DNA from: Entophlyctis helioformis
Lineage: Eukaryota; Chytridiomycota; Chytridiomycetes; Chytridiales; Chytriomycetaceae
Length of the DNA stretch: 19,539 nucleotides
NCBI GenBank assembly: GCA_025526915.1
Contig: JAHLKH010000333.1
Coordinates: 1-19,539 of the forward strand
Direction of reading: 5' to 3'
A program made the translations under genes and the position numbers. Under the pieces are notes generated by a model. It was not told the DNA's origin, did no database searches, and saw only the letters and a list, made by a program, of their open reading frames with translations. Every line of letters begins with the position of its first letter. Position 1 is the first letter of the stretch. Shown one piece after another: positions 16,053 to 19,539 of this stretch.

Positions 16053-19000
16053 ATGTCCGGACAAGTGGACGACCAGGAGCTGTACGACAACCATGTCCTG
16101 TCAGTCTGCGCGGCGCTCGGTGGTCTTGAGCCTCTGGGCACTGGCTCCTCTGAGCTTGTATACGTCCCAGGAGACGAGGCGCTTGGTGTGTAACAGTTGG
16201 CAGACCCCGCTTCTTCATCTGCCAGCTCCGTGCGGGAATGCATGTCCGAAAACTGACCACCATCCGCATCAACTTGGCCCGCAGCCTGTCTCCGCGACCT
16301 GAAGCGGTTCTTGCGGAGGGCCGAGCAGCAGCGAGACCGTCGTGTCCACCACTTGCTGCGCAAGTGGCACATCGTTCAAAAGGACCTGCTTCCGATGCTC
16401 GTGGCCAGCATCCGTAATGACCAACTCAAGATCGCAAGCACAATCTGTACGTTTAGGGATGCAACGTTCCACATTGGCGAGCCGTCAGTGAACCGTGTGT
16501 GGCCGCAGGCTGACCCTTGCCTCTCTCTGGCTCTTCAGGCGAACTGCTTGTGCCGCTCACCTGGCCTTTTGATGCCGAGGGCCAGCTTGCGTACCACGAT
16601 GAGCTCAAGGAATACCAAGAGGCATTTCTCCAGCAAGACGTGTTTGCGTCCATCCTTGCTGTGATGGTGCACTTGTTCTCGATCCCGCACGGGTAAGCGG
16701 GGCCGTCTTGTCCAGTTATGGAACGCACATGCACTTTATGTGCTCAGGTGGCACCAGCACAGCACGTCTGGTGCACATCTGATGCACATCCGATGCACAT
16801 CTGCTGACCAACACGTGCTTCAGCCTGCGCCATGAGAGAGATCATGCCCGTCTCAGACTGCTGCTCTGTCTCTTTCGCAACTTGCTGGCATTCTTTGACA
16901 CACAAGTGTCCGTGACAGCCTCTGCTGAAGTCCAATGGAGGTCTATTTTACAGGTATGGGATTGCATATCCATGCATCAATGCATATCTTCCACGTTGGC
17001 CTTTGATCATGGCTTGAACTAACACCTGGCACGATGCTGCGTTGCGGTGTGCAAACGCAAAAGGAGCAACTTGTGACCAGACTCTACAGCGACGGGGTTG
17101 TAGATCTACTCATGTCCCTTTGCGGCAGTCTTGGGGAGTCAGAGTTTGACGGCTGGAACACTCTCCTCGTCGAAATCTTCTACTACATGTTCCAACGGCG
17201 CGACATCAGCGTGCTGTTGAGCAGTGTATGTGAACAGGACAAGTTTGGCTTGGTGCTGAATGGCGGTGCTGTCCATCCGCCTGGTTGTTACTGACGACTC
17301 TAGATGTAGGATCGGCAAGGTAGTCAACTTGAGCAGCTGTTGAAGAAGGAGAAGGCAAGCGTATCGACGGCAGGGCGACCACGCACAACGCGCCATGCGC
17401 GTTTCGGTGGCACATTTTCGGTTGCGCTTCCTGTGAGTCTGAATCCGTGTGCGTTCCGTGATGTGCTCGTGGGCGACTTACGCAACTTGGTTTTCGGCCC
17501 TTTACTGCAGAATGGAACGATGGTTAACACTCGCAAAGTGGCGGCTGTGGCATCATCTTCAGCAGACGTCTTGCCCATGGCCGCACCAAGGCTCAAGCGA
17601 ACCCAAAAGGTGAGGCTCATTGCAACACCTATCCAAAGCTTGACGACCTTTACAAGCCGTCGTGTTGCTTTTTTCAACATCTGGGCAACAGGATATGCCA
17701 TCAAAGATTCCAATCGAAACGCCGCAGGCCCAAAAGGCATTTTCGGCAATTGCGATCCAGTTTGTCAAGGAATGTTTCAATGGTGCGTTGATTGGCAGCG
17801 TTTGCGTTGATGTTGTCGCGTGCCACTCGAATGCATCCTTACCTCTTCAGCTGCATGGCTTACATAGATCTTGCTGTGTCGATGAAACGCGACATTGATC
17901 GAGAGCGGATCTATATCAAGCCGCAAGACACTGTGCGGTTCATCTGGCTCTGTCAATTTGGTCTTGAACTTCGACGTGACGCCTGCCGCACTGGCACAAT
18001 GATTGGGCTTGACTCGATCTTGGGTGTGCTAAACACACCAAACATTGTCTTCACACTGCGACGGTTGTCTGCAAGCCGCGACGAAAAGGTCCGTTTGTGC
18101 ATGCCATGTCAGCCTGCGCATTGCGAGATGAAGGATGTCGAGCGACTGACTTGCCTTGCTGGTCAGAGTCCTGTTGAAACCACTTTTTGCTTAAAGTTTC
18201 TGAATCAGCTGGTATGCTCGCGTGTGAGCCATGGCACAATGAGACTGGCATGCAGTCACTCACAGTTTGGCATCTTTGCTCGCTTATATGTTTGTTGAGC
18301 AGCTGCTCGCAATTGAGGAAATGATGCACCAAACTGGTGATGCGGGAATGTTTGATGTGGCGACGCAGCTCATCTCGACGCTATTCTACGAACATGATAA
18401 CGCGCTCTTGCTTCGAAGTCTCTGCAAGGAGTCGCGCGCACACTCGAAGAGGTAGGCCTGGCAGGTCGATAACCCTTGGCAATCATGCAAACGCGTCGGC
18501 ATACAGCAAGGATGGCGTACTCACAAGGTCATCCCGCCATCAACCAACGCAGCTATCTGGAAACCCTTGTTGCGTGCATTGACACCTTGCTGGGAGTGAC
18601 CGAGCGTGTGCTGGCCGAGCAAGGAATGCTTGTTACCAGAAAGAAGTCGCGTGCACGAACCAGCAAAGCACCAACAAGCGCGGCAGATGGTGCGTGTTCT
18701 GCATGCATAAAGTACTGCTGGTACTTACTGCACGAGCCTGCTATGCATTTGGCTGACCAATCCAGCCTATTCAGACGGTAACGGAACCGGCATTGGAGTC
18801 GATGGTGACAACACACTGCTCGCATCTGCACCAGCTGTTCAACAGCCGACTGGCGACGATGCATCGGACGCAGAGGACAACGAGCAGCCTCGCTACGTTG
18901 AGCAGGCATTTGATTTTCGATCGTACATGGCCGTATGTGCCGTGGCGCTGCTCATCCCCTGATTGATTAGCTGATAGCAGGATCTAATCGCATTTCTCTT

Positions 19001-19539
19001 CCCTAGGGGTTTGCCACGGACGGCACAGTCGCGACGTACTGCCAACTGCTGCGATTCTACCCCGATTTGGAGAACGAAACAGTCGAGCAGATTGTGCGCA
19101 TGCTCAGACGCCTATTCCAAGACCATGGCTGTCAAGAGTCCTTCTACAAGGTGGTCATGGCACTGGACAATCGGTTGCATTCTGTCGACCAAGAGTCTGA
19201 CTGATCGGACTCTTTGAAACAGTTGTCGGTCATGGAACTCTTTGGTCAGATTGCCAATGCACGCGGAGCCGGCCAAGCGTCTACGAGTGGGCTGCACAAA
19301 GAGCTTCTATCGTTTGTGGCACTGGTGGTCGGAACGTTTGTCGAACAAGTCAGCTCGAATGCTGAAAGTGGGCCGCTGGCGTTGCTCAAGGCGAGTTTGT
19401 TCGCGTCATGATGTCTGACGTGCGCCAAAGAGCTTACACGGCTAAAACTGGATGCATTCACATGCCAGATTGTGTTTGGCGGAATCCGGAGCGACAAGGA
19501 GCTTTCGCTTGCCAACAGTGACGTAAGTTGTTACAGGGC
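16053..19539 (+). CDS. TOF1: Timeless/Tof1/Swi1 replication fork-protection protein, 5' part, 16 exons visible
   Basis: Partner of Tipin/Csm3 in the fork-protection complex that travels with the replisome, aids checkpoint signalling and pauses forks. Exons: 16053-16185, 16285-16446, 16539-16692, 16824-16953, 17064-17225, 17310-17432, 17511-17609, 17692-17782, 17868-18088, 18167-18211, 18303-18451, 18511-18689, 18766-18932, 19007-19150, 19223-19390 and 19469-19522; the last intron runs off the edge. About 727 codons are seen, with no frame errors. Motifs: CLRDLKRFLRR; WHIVQKDLLPML; CELLVPLTWPFD; LLLCLFRNLLAF; LLVEIFYYMFQRRD; TRHARFGGTFSVAL; DIDRERIYI; LISTLFYEHD; YVEQAFDFRSYMAGFAT; LLRFYPDLENETVEQIVRML. 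These follow the Timeless N-domain order. Acceptors at 18302 and 18510 were chosen by phase and are less certain. Intron 19391-19468 begins GC rather than GT. Confidence 0.95.
19391..19468 (+). other. Candidate GC-AG intron in Timeless
   Basis: Exon 15 would meet a stop within about nine codons if read through. Removing 78 nt, starting GCGAGT after CTCAAG and ending CATGCCAG with a GCTAAAAC branch-like site, restores phase. It joins ALLK to IVFGGIRSDKE, after which a clean GTAAGT donor follows. GC-AG introns are a known minor class of U2 introns. Confidence 0.6.

Noticed and set aside
17783..17798. A 16-nt mini-intron in Timeless (GTGCGTTGATTGGCAG)
   Set aside because: An 85-nt intron (17783-17867) with the same donor also keeps phase, is of normal size, and gives a better family-like join (CFN to DLAVSMKRDIDRER).

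Overview
The window is eukaryotic nuclear DNA of moderate GC content from a compact, intron-rich genome. Genes lie 90-400 bp apart, and most are broken by short GT-AG introns of about 44-196 nt, many with CTAAC- or CTGAC-like branch sites. Housekeeping genes read without a single frame error once introns are removed. Sterol 4-alpha-carboxylate dehydrogenase, SNAPC3, Tof1/Timeless and a Fanzor gene together fit a unicellular opisthokont, such as an early-diverging fungus or relative. The sequence does not settle the lineage.

Layout. 1-519 (-): 5' part of an ERG26/NSDHL-type dehydrogenase running off the left edge. 762-8157 (-): one continuous block of spliced coding sequence that starts with a complete XPG/FEN1-type PIN nuclease domain, passes through a long lysine/alanine-rich, repeat-filled middle, and ends in a Fanzor (eukaryotic TnpB) RuvC/zinc-ribbon nuclease with an intact D-E-D triad. 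It is either one ~2,040-codon composite gene or two tandem genes 58 bp apart. 8158-9705: minisatellite and unexplained sequence. 9706-10158 (+): small protein with a cyclin-type destruction box. 10855-11343 (+): small zinc-finger protein resembling the N-terminus of a transposase. 11344-11713: TCACGTGA palindromes and a C18 run.

11714-13988 (-): complete nine-exon glutathione synthetase (482 aa). It shares a 140-bp divergent promoter with 14129-15964 (+), a SNAPC3/SNAP50 gene. 16053 to the right edge (+): 5' two-thirds or so of a Timeless/Tof1/Swi1 replication-fork protection gene, 16 exons visible.

The housekeeping genes have no obvious common pathway. The item of interest is the 7.4-kb XPG-plus-Fanzor locus with its orphan neighbours: an accessory, probably mobile-element-derived island between ERG26 and GSH2. 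It joins a structure-specific DNA nuclease fold to an RNA-guided nuclease fold. Five reading-frame breaks lie only in its low-complexity middle, while both nuclease domains are undamaged.
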